This document shows, one piece after another, positions 32,521 through 40,256 of a DNA stretch of 60,349 bases. How positions within the stretch are numbered: the first letter of the stretch is position 1; each line of letters opens with the position of its first letter. The DNA lies in contig NZ_BMRO01000014.1 of the NCBI RefSeq assembly GCF_014648675.1, positions 1 through 60,349 of the forward strand, written 5' to 3'. The notes below the pieces were generated by a model, which was not told the DNA's origin, did no database searches, and saw only the letters and a list, made by a program, of their open reading frames with translations. The position numbers and the translations under genes were made by a program. The stretch is from Actinomadura livida (lineage in GTDB: Bacteria; Actinomycetota; Actinomycetes; Streptosporangiales; Streptosporangiaceae).

Positions 32521-32571
32521 ATGAGGACGTTCGCCGCCCAGGAGATGATGCCCCGCTCGCGGGGTCGCTGA
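32521..32571 (+). CDS. Putative Met-containing leader peptide upstream of metG
   Basis: A 16-residue frame, MRTFAAQEMMPRSRGR, with tandem Met codons (32545-32550), directly followed by a hairpin (CCCCG-CTCG-CGGGG, 32551-32564) and the terminator at 32588. It lies between a likely promoter and a methionyl-tRNA synthetase gene. This matches the logic of ribosome-mediated attenuation: stalling at Met codons when charged Met-tRNA is short would let transcription continue. Inference from layout; too short for statistics. Confidence 0.5.
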   Translation: MRTFAAQEMMPRSRGR

Positions 32572-32587
32572 CGCTGGACGTTCTTCG

Positions 32588-32612
32588 AGGCCCTGTTCGC
32601 GGGGCCTTTTCT
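32588..32612 (+). terminator. Intrinsic terminator/attenuator before metG
   Basis: Stem AGGCCC (32588-32593) and GGGCCT (32602-32607) with an 8-nt loop, followed by TTTTCT. It lies between the leader peptide and metG and is one of the few T-tailed hairpins in the window. The right arm repeats the TCGCGGGG sequence of the upstream hairpin, which could allow alternative pairing. Confidence 0.6.
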
Positions 32613-32644
32613 CATTGTGGGGCCCCGATTCCCTGGAGGCTCCC

Positions 32645-34105
32645 TTGAGCACTTACATCACGACGACGATTCCGTACGTCAACGCGCGCCCGCATCTGGG
32701 GTTCGCGCTGGAACTCGTCCAAGCGGACGTGCTCGCCCGGCATCGACGCCGCACCGGCGCCGTCCGATTCCAGGCGGGGACGGACGACAACTCGCTGAAG
32801 AACGTCCTGGCCGCCGAAGCCGCCGGCGAGAACGTCCAGGAATTCGTCGACCGGCTCGCCGAAGAGTTCGTCGGTCTCGCCAAGCCGCTGTCCCTGTCGG
32901 TGGACGACGTCATCCGCACCAGCCGCGACCCCCGGCACCGCGCCGGAGTGGAACGGCTGTGGCGGGCCTGCGCCGACTCCGGCGACCTGTACCGGCGGCA
33001 CTACGAAGGGCTCTACTGCGTCGGTTGCGAGCAGTTCTACGGCGAGGGCGAGCTCATCGACGGGCGCTGTCCCGAACACGGCACCGTCCCGCAGCGCGTC
33101 TCGGAGGAGAACTGGTTCTTCCGCCTGTCCCGGTACGCGGAGAAGTTGCACGACCTCATCAGCAGCGGCGAATTGCGCATAGAACCGCCCGAGCGGCGCA
33201 ACGAAGTGCTCTCGTTCATCGCCGGCGGGCTCGCCGACTTCTCCGTCTCCCGGTCGACCGAGCGTGCGCGCGGCTGGGGAATTCCGGTGCCGGACGACCC
33301 CGGCCAGGTCATTTACGTCTGGTGGGACGCGCTCGGCAACTACATCACCGCACTCGGCTACGGGCAGGACGGTGCCGATTTCCGGCGATGGTGGGCGGGG
33401 GACGGCCGCCGCGTCCATCTCGTCGGGAAGGGCGTGCTGCGGTTCCACGCGGTCTACTGGCCGGCGATGCTGCTGTCCGCCGGGCTGCCGCTGCCGGACG
33501 AGATCCTGGTGCACGGCTACCTCACCGCCGGCGGGCAGAAGATCAGCAAGTCCGGTGGCGCCACCGTCGATCCCGTCGCGCTCGTGCGGGAGTACGGGGT
33601 GGACGCCGTCCGGTGGTGGCTGCTCCGGGAGGTGCCGAAGGCAGGGGACGCCGACTTCACCGTCGAGCGGCTCGTCGCCCGCGCCGACGACGAACTGGCC
33701 AACGGGCTCGGGAACCTGGTCAACCGGGTCGTGTCGATGGTCCACCGGTACCGTGACGGCGTCGTCCCCGCCCGCGAGGGCCGCGGCGAGCTGGACGAAG
33801 TGTGCCGGGAGGCCCCGGCGCTCGTCGGCGCCGCGCTGGACGACCACGACTTCCGCCGCGCCACCTCCGCGGTCTGGGACATCGTCGACCAGGCCAATCG
33901 CCACATCAACCGGGTGCGGCCGTGGGAACTGGCGAAGGCCGGAGACCCGCGGCTGGACGCCGTCCTCGCCGAGCTGGTCGACGCCTGCCGTGCCGTCGCC
34001 GAGAACCTGGCGCCCTTCCTGCCCGACGCCGCCGACCGCGTCGCCCGCCAGTGCGCCGGCGACCGGCTCCCGCCCCCGTCCCCGGTGTTCCGCCGCCTCG
34101 CCTGA
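32645..34105 (+). CDS. metG: Methionyl-tRNA synthetase
   Basis: 486 residues from the TTG at 32645, chosen because GGAGG lies 6-7 nt upstream and because STYITTTIPYVNARPHLGF aligns with the family start. Class I signatures: HLGF in place of HIGH (residues 17-20) and KISKS (about 299-303). A zinc-binding insert carries C-V-G-C and, 15 residues later, CPEHG (about 125-148). It lacks the C-terminal dimerisation/EMAP domain of longer enzymes and is therefore a short form. It charges tRNA-Met. The upstream region has a leader peptide, hairpins and a terminator that suggest control by methionine supply. It is not next to the usual rsmI/tatD/ksgA neighbours, so a second metG elsewhere is possible. 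Confidence 0.9.
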   Translation: MSTYITTTIPYVNARPHLGFALELVQADVLARHRRRTGAVRFQAGTDDNSLKNVLAAEAAGENVQEFVDRLAEEFVGLAKPLSLSVDDVIRTSRDPRHRAGVERLWRACADSGDLYRRHYEGLYCVGCEQFYGEGELIDGRCPEHGTVPQRVSEENWFFRLSRYAEKLHDLISSGELRIEPPERRNEVLSFIAGGLADFSVSRSTERARGWGIPVPDDPGQVIYVWWDALGNYITALGYGQDGADFRRWWAGDGRRVHLVGKGVLRFHAVYWPAMLLSAGLPLPDEILVHGYLTAGGQKISKSGGATVDPVALVREYGVDAVRWWLLREVPKAGDADFTVERLVARADDELANGLGNLVNRVVSMVHRYRDGVVPAREGRGELDEVCREAPALVGAALDDHDFRRATSAVWDIVDQANRHINRVRPWELAKAGDPRLDAVLAELVDACRAVAENLAPFLPDAADRVARQCAGDRLPPPSPVFRRLA

Positions 34106-34146
34106 CCCTTGCCTGGCCTCAAGGATGTTCCAGCTGGTCAGGCGGT

Positions 34147-34274
34147 GGTGGGGGCTGGAGGACGATTCGCCGAGCGAAGTTCGTCCTTTGGTCGGTGGCG
34201 GGTGGGGGCTGGAGGACGGTTCGCCGAGCGAAGCTCGTCCTTTGATTGGTGGCGGGTGGGGGCTGGAGGACGGT
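34147..34274 (+). repeat. 54-bp tandem repeats containing terminator-like hairpins
   Basis: Units starting GGTGGGGGCTGG at 34147, 34201 and 34255, exactly 54 bp apart, make about 2.4 copies with few differences. Each full copy carries a hairpin (AGGACG[AG]TTCGC-CGA-GCGAA-[GC]-TCGTCCT, followed by TT). They lie just after metG and probably terminate it. Tandem copying suggests a small interspersed element. The rest of 34106-34414 is without a gene. Confidence 0.75.
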
Positions 34275-34414
34275 TTACTTGGATGCGGACGTTAGGTGCG
34301 GTTCTCTCGGGTAGGGCGTCACCGAGTCTTTTCGTCCGGTGTGTCCGGCGGCGGTCAGCCGCCGAGCCCGCCGAGGGCGGAGCGACCCCCTGAACAGCGA
34401 GAGGAGAGCTTGTC

Positions 34415-36073
34415 GTGACCGACGTTTCGAGCAAGGGATCGCAACCGGGGGACGAGCGTCCGGTGCTGACCAATCGGCAGGGCCACCCGGTCTACGACAA
34501 CCAGAACCAGCGCACCGTGGGGTCCCGCGGCCCGGCGACGCTGGAGAACTACCAGTTCCTGGAGAAGATGAGCCACTTCGACCGGGAGCGCATCCCGGAG
34601 CGCGTGGTGCACGCCCGCGGGAAGACGTCCTACGGCTTCTTCGAGGCGTACGGGAAGTGGGGTGACGAGCCGATCGCGAACTTCACCCGGGCGAAGCTGT
34701 TCCAGGAGCAGGGCAAGCGGACGCCGATCGCGCTGCGGTTCTCCACGGTCATCGGCGGGCGCGACTCGGCCGAGACGGCGCGGGACCCGCGCGGTTTCGC
34801 CATCAAGTTCTACACCGAGGACGGCAACTGGGACCTCGTCGGGAACAACCTCGCGGTGTTCTTCATCCGCGACGCCATCAAGTTCCCCGACGTCATCCAC
34901 TCCCTCAAGCCCGACCCGGTGACGTTCCGCCAGGAGCCGGCGCGCATCTTCGACTTCATGTCGCAGAGCCCTGAGTCGATGCACATGCTGGTGAACCTGT
35001 TCAGCCCGCGGGGCATCCCGTCCGACTACCGGCACATGCAGGGCTTCGGCGTGAACACCTACAAGTGGGTGAACGAGGCGGGCGAGACGAAGCTCGTGAA
35101 GTACCACTGGATGCCGAAGCTGGGCGTGCGGAGCATGACGGAGGCCGACGCGGCGGCGGTCCAGGCCGGCGAGCTGGGGCACGCCAGCAAGGACCTGCAC
35201 GAGGCCATCGAGCGCGGCGACTTCCCGGAGTGGGAGCTGCTCGTCCAGATGATGGACGACCACGAGCACCCCGAACTGGACTGGGACCCGCTGGACGACA
35301 CCAAGACGTGGCCGGAGAACGACTTCCCCGCGCTGCCGGTGGGGCGGATCGTCCTCGACCGGAACGTCGAGGACAACTTCGCCGAGAACGAGCAGATCTC
35401 GTTCGGCACCGGTGTCCTGGTGGACGGCCTCGACTTCTCCGACGACAAGATGCTCATCGGGCGGACGTTCTCCTACAGCGACACGCAGCGCTACCGGGTG
35501 GGGCCGAACTACCTGCAGCTGCCCGTCAACCAGCCCAAGAGCTCCCAGGTCAAGACGAACCAGCGCGACGGGCAGATGACCTACTACGTCGATTCGTCGG
35601 GCGAGAACCCGCACGTGAACTACGAGCCGTCCATCACGGGCGGGCTGCGTGAGGGGCAGTTCCCGGCGCAGGACGAGCAGGGCCCCGAGATCAGGGGCCG
35701 GGTGACCCGCAAGCGCATCGAGCGGACCAACGACTACAAGCAGGCGGGCCAGCGCTACCTGCTGATGGAGGACTGGGAGCGCGACGACCTCGTCCACAAC
35801 TTCGTCGCCGCGATCTCCGAGTGCGCGCGTCCCGTCAAGGAGCGCATGGTGTGGCATCTGCTGATGGTCGAGGACGACCTCGGGCTGCGCGTCGGTGAGG
35901 GCCTCGGCATCGGCCCGGACGACGTGAAGCACCTGGAGCCGCTCGCCAGCCAGGACCTGACCGACGAGGACCGCAAGCGGCTCTCGAACCTCGGCGGCAA
36001 CGGGCCGCGGGACGTCAACGGCCTGAAGATGACGCACTGCGTCCCGAACGAAAGGGCGGTCCACGCGAGCTAG
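34415..36073 (+). CDS. katA: Monofunctional haem catalase
   Basis: 552 residues from GTG 34415, with AGAGGAGAG upstream. It shows the catalytic HFDRERIPERVVHARG with H66, the VGNNLAVFFIRD segment with catalytic Asn near 144-145, and RTFSYSDTQRYRVGPNY containing the haem-ligand Tyr (about 350-358). Some usually strict positions differ (KTSYGFFEAYG instead of the AGAHGYFEVT type; LAVFF instead of TPVFF), so it belongs to a variant clade of clade 3-sized catalases. It converts H2O2 to water and oxygen in the cytoplasm. It stands alone, without a Fur-type regulator beside it. A strong hairpin follows. Confidence 0.9.
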   Translation: MTDVSSKGSQPGDERPVLTNRQGHPVYDNQNQRTVGSRGPATLENYQFLEKMSHFDRERIPERVVHARGKTSYGFFEAYGKWGDEPIANFTRAKLFQEQGKRTPIALRFSTVIGGRDSAETARDPRGFAIKFYTEDGNWDLVGNNLAVFFIRDAIKFPDVIHSLKPDPVTFRQEPARIFDFMSQSPESMHMLVNLFSPRGIPSDYRHMQGFGVNTYKWVNEAGETKLVKYHWMPKLGVRSMTEADAAAVQAGELGHASKDLHEAIERGDFPEWELLVQMMDDHEHPELDWDPLDDTKTWPENDFPALPVGRIVLDRNVEDNFAENEQISFGTGVLVDGLDFSDDKMLIGRTFSYSDTQRYRVGPNYLQLPVNQPKSSQVKTNQRDGQMTYYVDSSGENPHVNYEPSITGGLREGQFPAQDEQGPEIRGRVTRKRIERTNDYKQAGQRYLLMEDWERDDLVHNFVAAISECARPVKERMVWHLLMVEDDLGLRVGEGLGIGPDDVKHLEPLASQDLTDEDRKRLSNLGGNGPRDVNGLKMTHCVPNERAVHAS

Positions 36074-36095
36074 CAGACCGGACCGGACGATCCTC

Positions 36096-36126
36096 CAGGG
36101 TGCGGCGCGACGAGCGCCGCGCCCTG
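36096..36126. terminator. Bidirectional hairpin terminator after catalase
   Basis: A 12-bp stem with one wobble (CAGGGTGCGGCG / CGCCGCGCCCTG) and a 7-nt loop lies between the convergent catalase and the 36134 gene. Position and strength suit termination from both sides. Confidence 0.7.
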
Positions 36127-36133
36127 GCGTCGT

Positions 36134-36562
36134 TCAGGCGCCTCTGACGGTGACCCCGGCCGTCGCGCGGGCGCTCTCGACCGCGGCCTTGACGATCTCG
36201 TTCTCGGCGCTGAAGGCGGTCTCCATCACCGTGATGTACTCGGCGGTGGGCGGGTAGAGGCGGGCGGCGGCGTTGGCCGTCCGGCGGACGATGACGCGGG
36301 CGCCGGTGCGCATCGCGGTCTCGAAGTGGTGGACGTCGTGCCCCGCGCGTGCCTCACCGGCCCCGAGGACGCGGAACGAGTCGAGCACGGCGGTCTTGTC
36401 GCGGGCGCCGAGGTAGGCGGAGACGGCGTCGCGGACGAGCGTCCCCACGGCGCCGGCCCGCACGTGCGTGTAGGCGGGCACGCGGAGGCTGATCTCGTGG
36501 ACGACCTCGGCGGTGATCTCGTCGAGGCGGGCGGTGAGGAACCGCTCCAGATCGGGCTTCAT
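36134..36562 (-). CDS. Stand-alone RsbRD_N/PucR N-terminal-like helical protein
   Basis: 142 residues from ATG 36562, which follows AAAGGGGGG. The sequence (ARLDEITAEVVHEISLRVPA, TLVRDAVSAYLGARD) is all-helical and resembles the N-terminal helical domain of PucR/CdaR-type regulators and RsbRD proteins, but no GGDEF-like or HTH region follows. It could be a single-domain sensor or a haem-pocket globin-like sensor; the His-containing GHDVHHFETAMRTGA segment is suggestive only. Role unknown. Confidence 0.5.
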   Translation of the reverse strand: MKPDLERFLTARLDEITAEVVHEISLRVPAYTHVRAGAVGTLVRDAVSAYLGARDKTAVLDSFRVLGAGEARAGHDVHHFETAMRTGARVIVRRTANAAARLYPPTAEYITVMETAFSAENEIVKAAVESARATAGVTVRGA

Positions 36563-36727
36563 GTGTCGTCCCCCCTTTCGTTGGCGGGCGGGGGCCCGCG
36601 CCGACGAGGCAGGCGGCGGGAGCAGGAGGTTGGCCGGGACGATCGGGTCGCGCGAATGGGAGTACGAATATGTTACCGGCGCGTAGGCCAATGTGCCTCC
36701 CCTATCTCCGCAAACGTCCGAGACGCG

Positions 36728-37846
36728 TCACGCGGGGTTGGCCGTCGTCCCTTCCGTGCTCAGCAGGACGATCGTGTCCGCGTGCTCAGGCGCGAGAGCC
36801 GAGCGGTTGTGTGAGGCCAGAGCGGCGCGTGTGCCCGCCAAGGAGGCGGCACCGCAAGGCCCTGCCGGCACACCCAGGGAGATGAGGTCGCGGGCGGCCT
36901 GGGCGGCGTCAGTGTCGGTGACCGCTACTGCCGCGTCCACGCCTGAGCGGAGGTAGGGCCAGGCGAGGCTCGACGGCGTAGCGCAGTTAAGCCCCGCCAT
37001 GGACGTCGTCCCAGTCTCGACGGTGACCGGACGGTCGTGGTGCAGGCTCGTCAGCACGCAAGGGGCCGCATCTGGCTCCACGCAGAGCAGGGTGGGCGCG
37101 GACCGTCCAGATCTGTAGTGGGTCACAGCAGCCTGGGCCAGCGACCCAACCCCTGCTGGGACGGCGACAAGGCCCGCTGGGGCGGTCCCAGCCGACGCGA
37201 GCTGGTCGTCTATCTCGGTGAAGAGGGTGGAGTAGCCGTCCACGATCCACTGCGGGACGCGTTCGTACCCGGGCCACGCGGTGTCCTGGACGAGCACGGC
37301 CGACGAGCCGGCGGCGGCCGCGTCCGCCGCGACCCGCACCGCCTCGTCATAGGGCGCCGGTACCTCCGTCACCCCCGCGCCCTCCTCCTTGATCGCGGCC
37401 ACCGCCGCCGGGTGGACGCCGCCCTGCGGGACGAAGACGTCCGCGGCGAGCCCGAGCAGGCGGGCCATGGCGGCGACCGCCCGGCCGTGGTTGCCGTCCG
37501 TCGCGGTGACGAGCCGGACCGGCGGGCGGGCGGCCTCGCGCAGCCGCCCGAGCGGAATGCCGGGCGCCAGCCCGTAGTGGTCGCAGAGCGCCCGGTGAAC
37601 GCCCCACGAGGCGCCGAGGATCTTGAACGCGGGCAGCCCGAGACGCGCCGACTCGTCCTTCACGAACAGGCGCCCGACCCCGAGCTCGGCCGCGAGCGAA
37701 GGCAGTTCGACGAGCGGCGTCGGAGCGTAGCCGGGGAGCCCGCGGTGGAAAGACGCGACGTCCCCCGGAGCCGGCGGGCACGTCCAGGCCCGTGCCGACG
37801 GCCGGGCGAACCACGACAGATCAAGCGAAGTGGGAGCTGTGACCAT
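36728..37846 (-). CDS. Diaminopropionate ammonia-lyase-like PLP enzyme
   Basis: 372 residues from ATG 37846; the frame is open to 37876 with another ATG. A fold-type II PLP enzyme: the Schiff-base lysine in LPAFKILGASWG (K75), then ATDGNHGRAVA (phosphate/substrate loop, like the TDGNHG of diaminopropionate ammonia-lyase) and later VPAGVGSLAQAAVTH (PLP-phosphate Gly loop). The whole pattern, including PGYAPTPLVELP and QDTAWPGYERVPQWIVDGY, fits DpaL, which converts 2,3-diaminopropionate to pyruvate and ammonia; D-Ser or Thr dehydratase activity is possible. It is divergent from a LysR gene that probably regulates it. Confidence 0.8.
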   Translation of the reverse strand: MVTAPTSLDLSWFARPSARAWTCPPAPGDVASFHRGLPGYAPTPLVELPSLAAELGVGRLFVKDESARLGLPAFKILGASWGVHRALCDHYGLAPGIPLGRLREAARPPVRLVTATDGNHGRAVAAMARLLGLAADVFVPQGGVHPAAVAAIKEEGAGVTEVPAPYDEAVRVAADAAAAGSSAVLVQDTAWPGYERVPQWIVDGYSTLFTEIDDQLASAGTAPAGLVAVPAGVGSLAQAAVTHYRSGRSAPTLLCVEPDAAPCVLTSLHHDRPVTVETGTTSMAGLNCATPSSLAWPYLRSGVDAAVAVTDTDAAQAARDLISLGVPAGPCGAASLAGTRAALASHNRSALAPEHADTIVLLSTEGTTANPA

Positions 37847-37904
37847 GCATGACACGCTCCCGCAGCCGCCTTTCATCGGTCCAGCGAATGTTTCCGAGGA
37901 ATAA

Positions 37905-37923
37905 TCATCAGCTCAGCCGATGA
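37905..37923. promoter_or_regulatory. Putative LysR-type operator
   Basis: Inverted repeat TCATC-N9-GATGA in the 90-bp gap between the divergent lyase and LysR genes, 13 bp before the LysR start. Interrupted dyads of this size are typical of LysR-type binding boxes. Confidence 0.4.
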
Positions 37924-37936
37924 ATGGGGGACGCCC

Positions 37937-38830
37937 GTGCTGGACCTTCACCGGCTCCGGCTGCTCCGCGAGCTCAAGCACCGCGGGACGCTCGCCGCCG
38001 TCGCCGAGGCCCTCTCCTACAGCCCGTCCTCGATCTCGCAGCAGCTGTCCGTGCTGGAGAGGGAGGCCGGGGTGCCGCTGCTCGAACCCGTGGGGCGGCG
38101 CGTCCGGCTGACGGCGCAGGCCGAGATCCTCGTCGCGCACACCGAGGCCGTCCTGGAGCGCCTCGAACGCGCGGAAGCCGACCTCGCCGCGTCGCTGCGC
38201 GGCATCGCGGGGGTGCTGCGCGTCGCCGCGTTCCAGACGGCCGCGCTGGCGCTCGTCCCGGACGCGCTCAGCACGCTCCGCGACGCCCACCCGCGGCTCC
38301 GCGTCGAGATCACCCAGCGGGAGCCCGAGAGCGCGCTGCCGGGCCTGCTCGCCCGGGACTTCGACCTGGTCATCACCGAGGAGTACCCGGGCGACCCGAG
38401 CCCGCGCCCGGCCGGGATCGAGTACGCGGAGCTGGGCGCGGACGAGATCTCCCTCGCCCTCCCCGGACCCGCGCCGCGGGGCACCGGGTTGCGGGAGCTG
38501 GCGGAGACGCCGTGGGTCATGGAGCCGGCGGGCACGGCGTCGCGGCTGTGGGCGACGCGGCTCTGCCGCGCGGCGGGGTTCGAGCCGGACGTGCGGTTCG
38601 AGTCCACCGACCTGCTGCTGCATCTGCGGCTGGTCGAGCGGGGTCACGCGGCCGCGCTGCTGCCGGGGCTCGTGTGGTCGGGCCGTCCGCCGGCGGTGCC
38701 GGTCGTCCGGCTCCCGGAGGAGGACCGGACCCGCCGCCTGTTCACCGCGGCCCGCCGGGGCGGCGGCTCGCACCCGGCGGTGCGGGCCTTCCGGGACGCG
38801 CTCGCCGCCGGACTTGCATACCGCGACTAA
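37937..38830 (+). CDS. LysR-family transcriptional regulator
   Basis: 297 residues, GTG start. The N-terminal winged helix (LHRLRLLRELKHRGTLAAVA, then EALSYSPSSISQQLSVLERE and G-V-P-L-L-E-P-V-G-R-R) is the LysR HTH, followed by an effector-binding periplasmic-protein-like domain (LRVAAFQTAALALVPDAL, FDLVITEEYPGDP). It is divergent from the diaminopropionate lyase-like gene, the classic LysR layout, so the lyase is its probable target. The effector is unknown, perhaps a substrate amino acid. Confidence 0.9.
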   Translation: MLDLHRLRLLRELKHRGTLAAVAEALSYSPSSISQQLSVLEREAGVPLLEPVGRRVRLTAQAEILVAHTEAVLERLERAEADLAASLRGIAGVLRVAAFQTAALALVPDALSTLRDAHPRLRVEITQREPESALPGLLARDFDLVITEEYPGDPSPRPAGIEYAELGADEISLALPGPAPRGTGLRELAETPWVMEPAGTASRLWATRLCRAAGFEPDVRFESTDLLLHLRLVERGHAAALLPGLVWSGRPPAVPVVRLPEEDRTRRLFTAARRGGGSHPAVRAFRDALAAGLAYRD

Positions 38831-39056
38831 CCTGGGAGGAACTGTTCGTGCGGGCTGCAACCCGCCTCACGGACAGACCGGAACCCCGAGGGCGCACCGG
38901 TTCCCGATCCCGACCCCGCGACCGGAGCGCACCGCGTTCAACCGCCGCCCGATTTGGACGGCGGGATTATCCTCGGGCACACGTGCGTTCAACGCTGGAA
39001 GGTCCCGCGGCCGGAGTGCGCCCGGCGACCGTGAATCCAGGGGTACAGTCCGTACC

Positions 39057-39204
39057 AAGTCGGATCCAAAAGCCCAGGTCACAGCCCCGAGCCTGGGCGG
39101 CGCAGCCGCGGAAGCACCATTCCGTTCCGATAATCCGATACCCGCACGGGAGAGCCCGTCCTACGGGCCTACCCAGGGACGACCCCGCCTCGGTTCGGGG
39201 TTTT
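39057..39204 (+). ncRNA. Candidate small structured RNA
   Basis: In the 460-bp gap after the LysR gene, a TACAGT hexamer (39044-39049) could start a transcript near 39057. Three hairpins follow: GCCCAGG/CCTGGGC (39072-39098), GCCCGT-CCT-ACGGGC (39155-39169) and a final ACCCCG/CGGGGT stem with TTTT (39182-39204). It could be a small RNA or a leader/attenuator for the gene at 39291. No known riboswitch class was recognised. No gene is seen in the remainder of 38831-39290. Confidence 0.35.
39182..39204 (+). terminator. Intrinsic terminator
   Basis: Stem ACCCCG / CGGGGT with an 8-nt loop, followed by a run of T. One of the clearest intrinsic terminators in the window, 87 bp before the next start codon. 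Confidence 0.65.
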
Positions 39205-39290
39205 CCCTTATGGCGATTAATCCGCCCGGCGGGCAGAGTCATATATGGCAGCAGGGGGACGAGGCCCCCTCCGCAGGAAGAAGGCACACG

Positions 39291-39590
39291 ATGTCGAACA
39301 CCCCTCTCCCCTCGCCGACGAACGCCTCGCCGACGATCCCCTCGCTGACGGCCGCCGAGCTGGCCGAGGTCCTGTTCTGCAGCGGGCTGCAGGAGTCCGA
39401 CCACCCCACCGCCGAGCAGGTCCGCGCCGCCATCGAGGCCAGGCTCGGCGCCTGCGGCGGCGACCGCCACGCCTGCCTCGCCGTCGTCGCCCAGGAGGCC
39501 GGCGACCACCCGGAGACGTACCTCGCCCGGATGCGCTGGGCCCTCACCACCGTGTCCGAGACGTACCGCGGCGACCTCGCCGCCGCCTGA
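39291..39590 (+). CDS. Conserved small hypothetical protein
   Basis: 99 residues from ATG 39291. A Ser/Pro/Thr-rich start (PLPSPTNASPTIPSL) leads to a helical domain (AELAEVLFCSGLQESDHPTA, RLGACGGDRHACLAVVAQEA, GDHPETYLARMRWALTTV). Proteins with the pattern LTAAEL-x-E-x-LF-C-S-x-LQ-x-SDHP recur in actinomycetes. Three Cys may bind metal. No function is known. Confidence 0.75.
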   Translation: MSNTPLPSPTNASPTIPSLTAAELAEVLFCSGLQESDHPTAEQVRAAIEARLGACGGDRHACLAVVAQEAGDHPETYLARMRWALTTVSETYRGDLAAA

Positions 39591-39712
39591 CCGTCCCGGC
39601 ACCCCCGGACGAACGGCGTCCCCCGCGATCAGCACCCCCGGACGAACAGCACCACCGCAAGATCAGCGCCACCCCGCGAACAGGGCCACCGCACGGACAG
39701 GGAGGAAGCCCG

Positions 39713-39865
39713 ATGCGTTCACCGTTCACCGACCGCCGCGAGGACATCGTCCCGCGTTCGCTCCGCGACCTGCTCGCCACCGAGGCGGCGCAGGCCCCGC
39801 GGCCGGCGGACGACAGGCGCCGCCGCCGACAACGCCGGACCATGACCAACCGCCGCGTGGCCTAG
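39713..39865 (+). CDS. Small basic protein
   Basis: 50 residues from ATG 39713 with GGGAGGAAG upstream, an excellent ribosome site. The C-terminal half is very rich in Arg (RRRRRQRR). It lies downstream of the 39291 gene and may be in its operon. No family recognised; a nucleic-acid-binding microprotein is possible. Confidence 0.5.
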   Translation: MRSPFTDRREDIVPRSLRDLLATEAAQAPRPADDRRRRRQRRTMTNRRVA

Positions 39866-39899
39866 GGCCGCGGCCGCCCGGCCCCACCGCCCACCGGGG

Positions 39900-40118
39900 T
39901 CAGTGCCGCGACTTCGTCTTCCGCGTCTTCTTGATCTTCGTCTTGCCGCCGTCCGACTCCCACTCGTACCCGGCCGCGCCGCGCTCGCAGTAGCTGTTGC
40001 TGACCCGCCGGTCGGTCGCGTCGTGCTCGCACCACCGGTTCTCGCCCCCGCACGCGGTCAGGCCCCCCACCGCGACCACGAGGGTCAGCGCGAGGGTCAC
40101 CGGACGTGTCTTCGCCAT
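39900..40118 (-). CDS. Small putative lipoprotein
   Basis: 72 residues from ATG 40118 after GAGAGG. A lipoprotein signal (VTLALTLVVAVGGLTACGG, lipobox L-T-A-C) is followed by a short Cys-containing domain (RWCEHDATDRRVSNSYCERG) and a Lys-rich tail (KTKIKKTRKTKSRH). Related tails occur in other actinomycete small lipoproteins. Function unknown. Confidence 0.7.
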   Translation of the reverse strand: MAKTRPVTLALTLVVAVGGLTACGGENRWCEHDATDRRVSNSYCERGAAGYEWESDGGKTKIKKTRKTKSRH

Positions 40119-40256
40119 CTTCGGCCTCTCTATGCGACGGTCATGCCAGCGACAGGGTGTCACTGGCGTGGCTCTGACGTGCGGAGCCGACGAAAGCGTT
40201 CCCCCGCGGACAGCTCGGGACGTGACCGCCTCCGGCCGCGAACTATGCTGGCGGCC

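Noticed and set aside
34355..36064. A 569-codon open frame opposite the catalase gene
   Set aside because: Shadow frame with Val/Leu/His-rich low-complexity sequence; the catalase signatures on the plus strand settle the coding strand.
38831..39204. A known riboswitch (c-di-AMP ydaO type, cobalamin or T-box)
   Set aside because: The conserved cores of these classes were not found; only generic hairpins and a terminator are visible.
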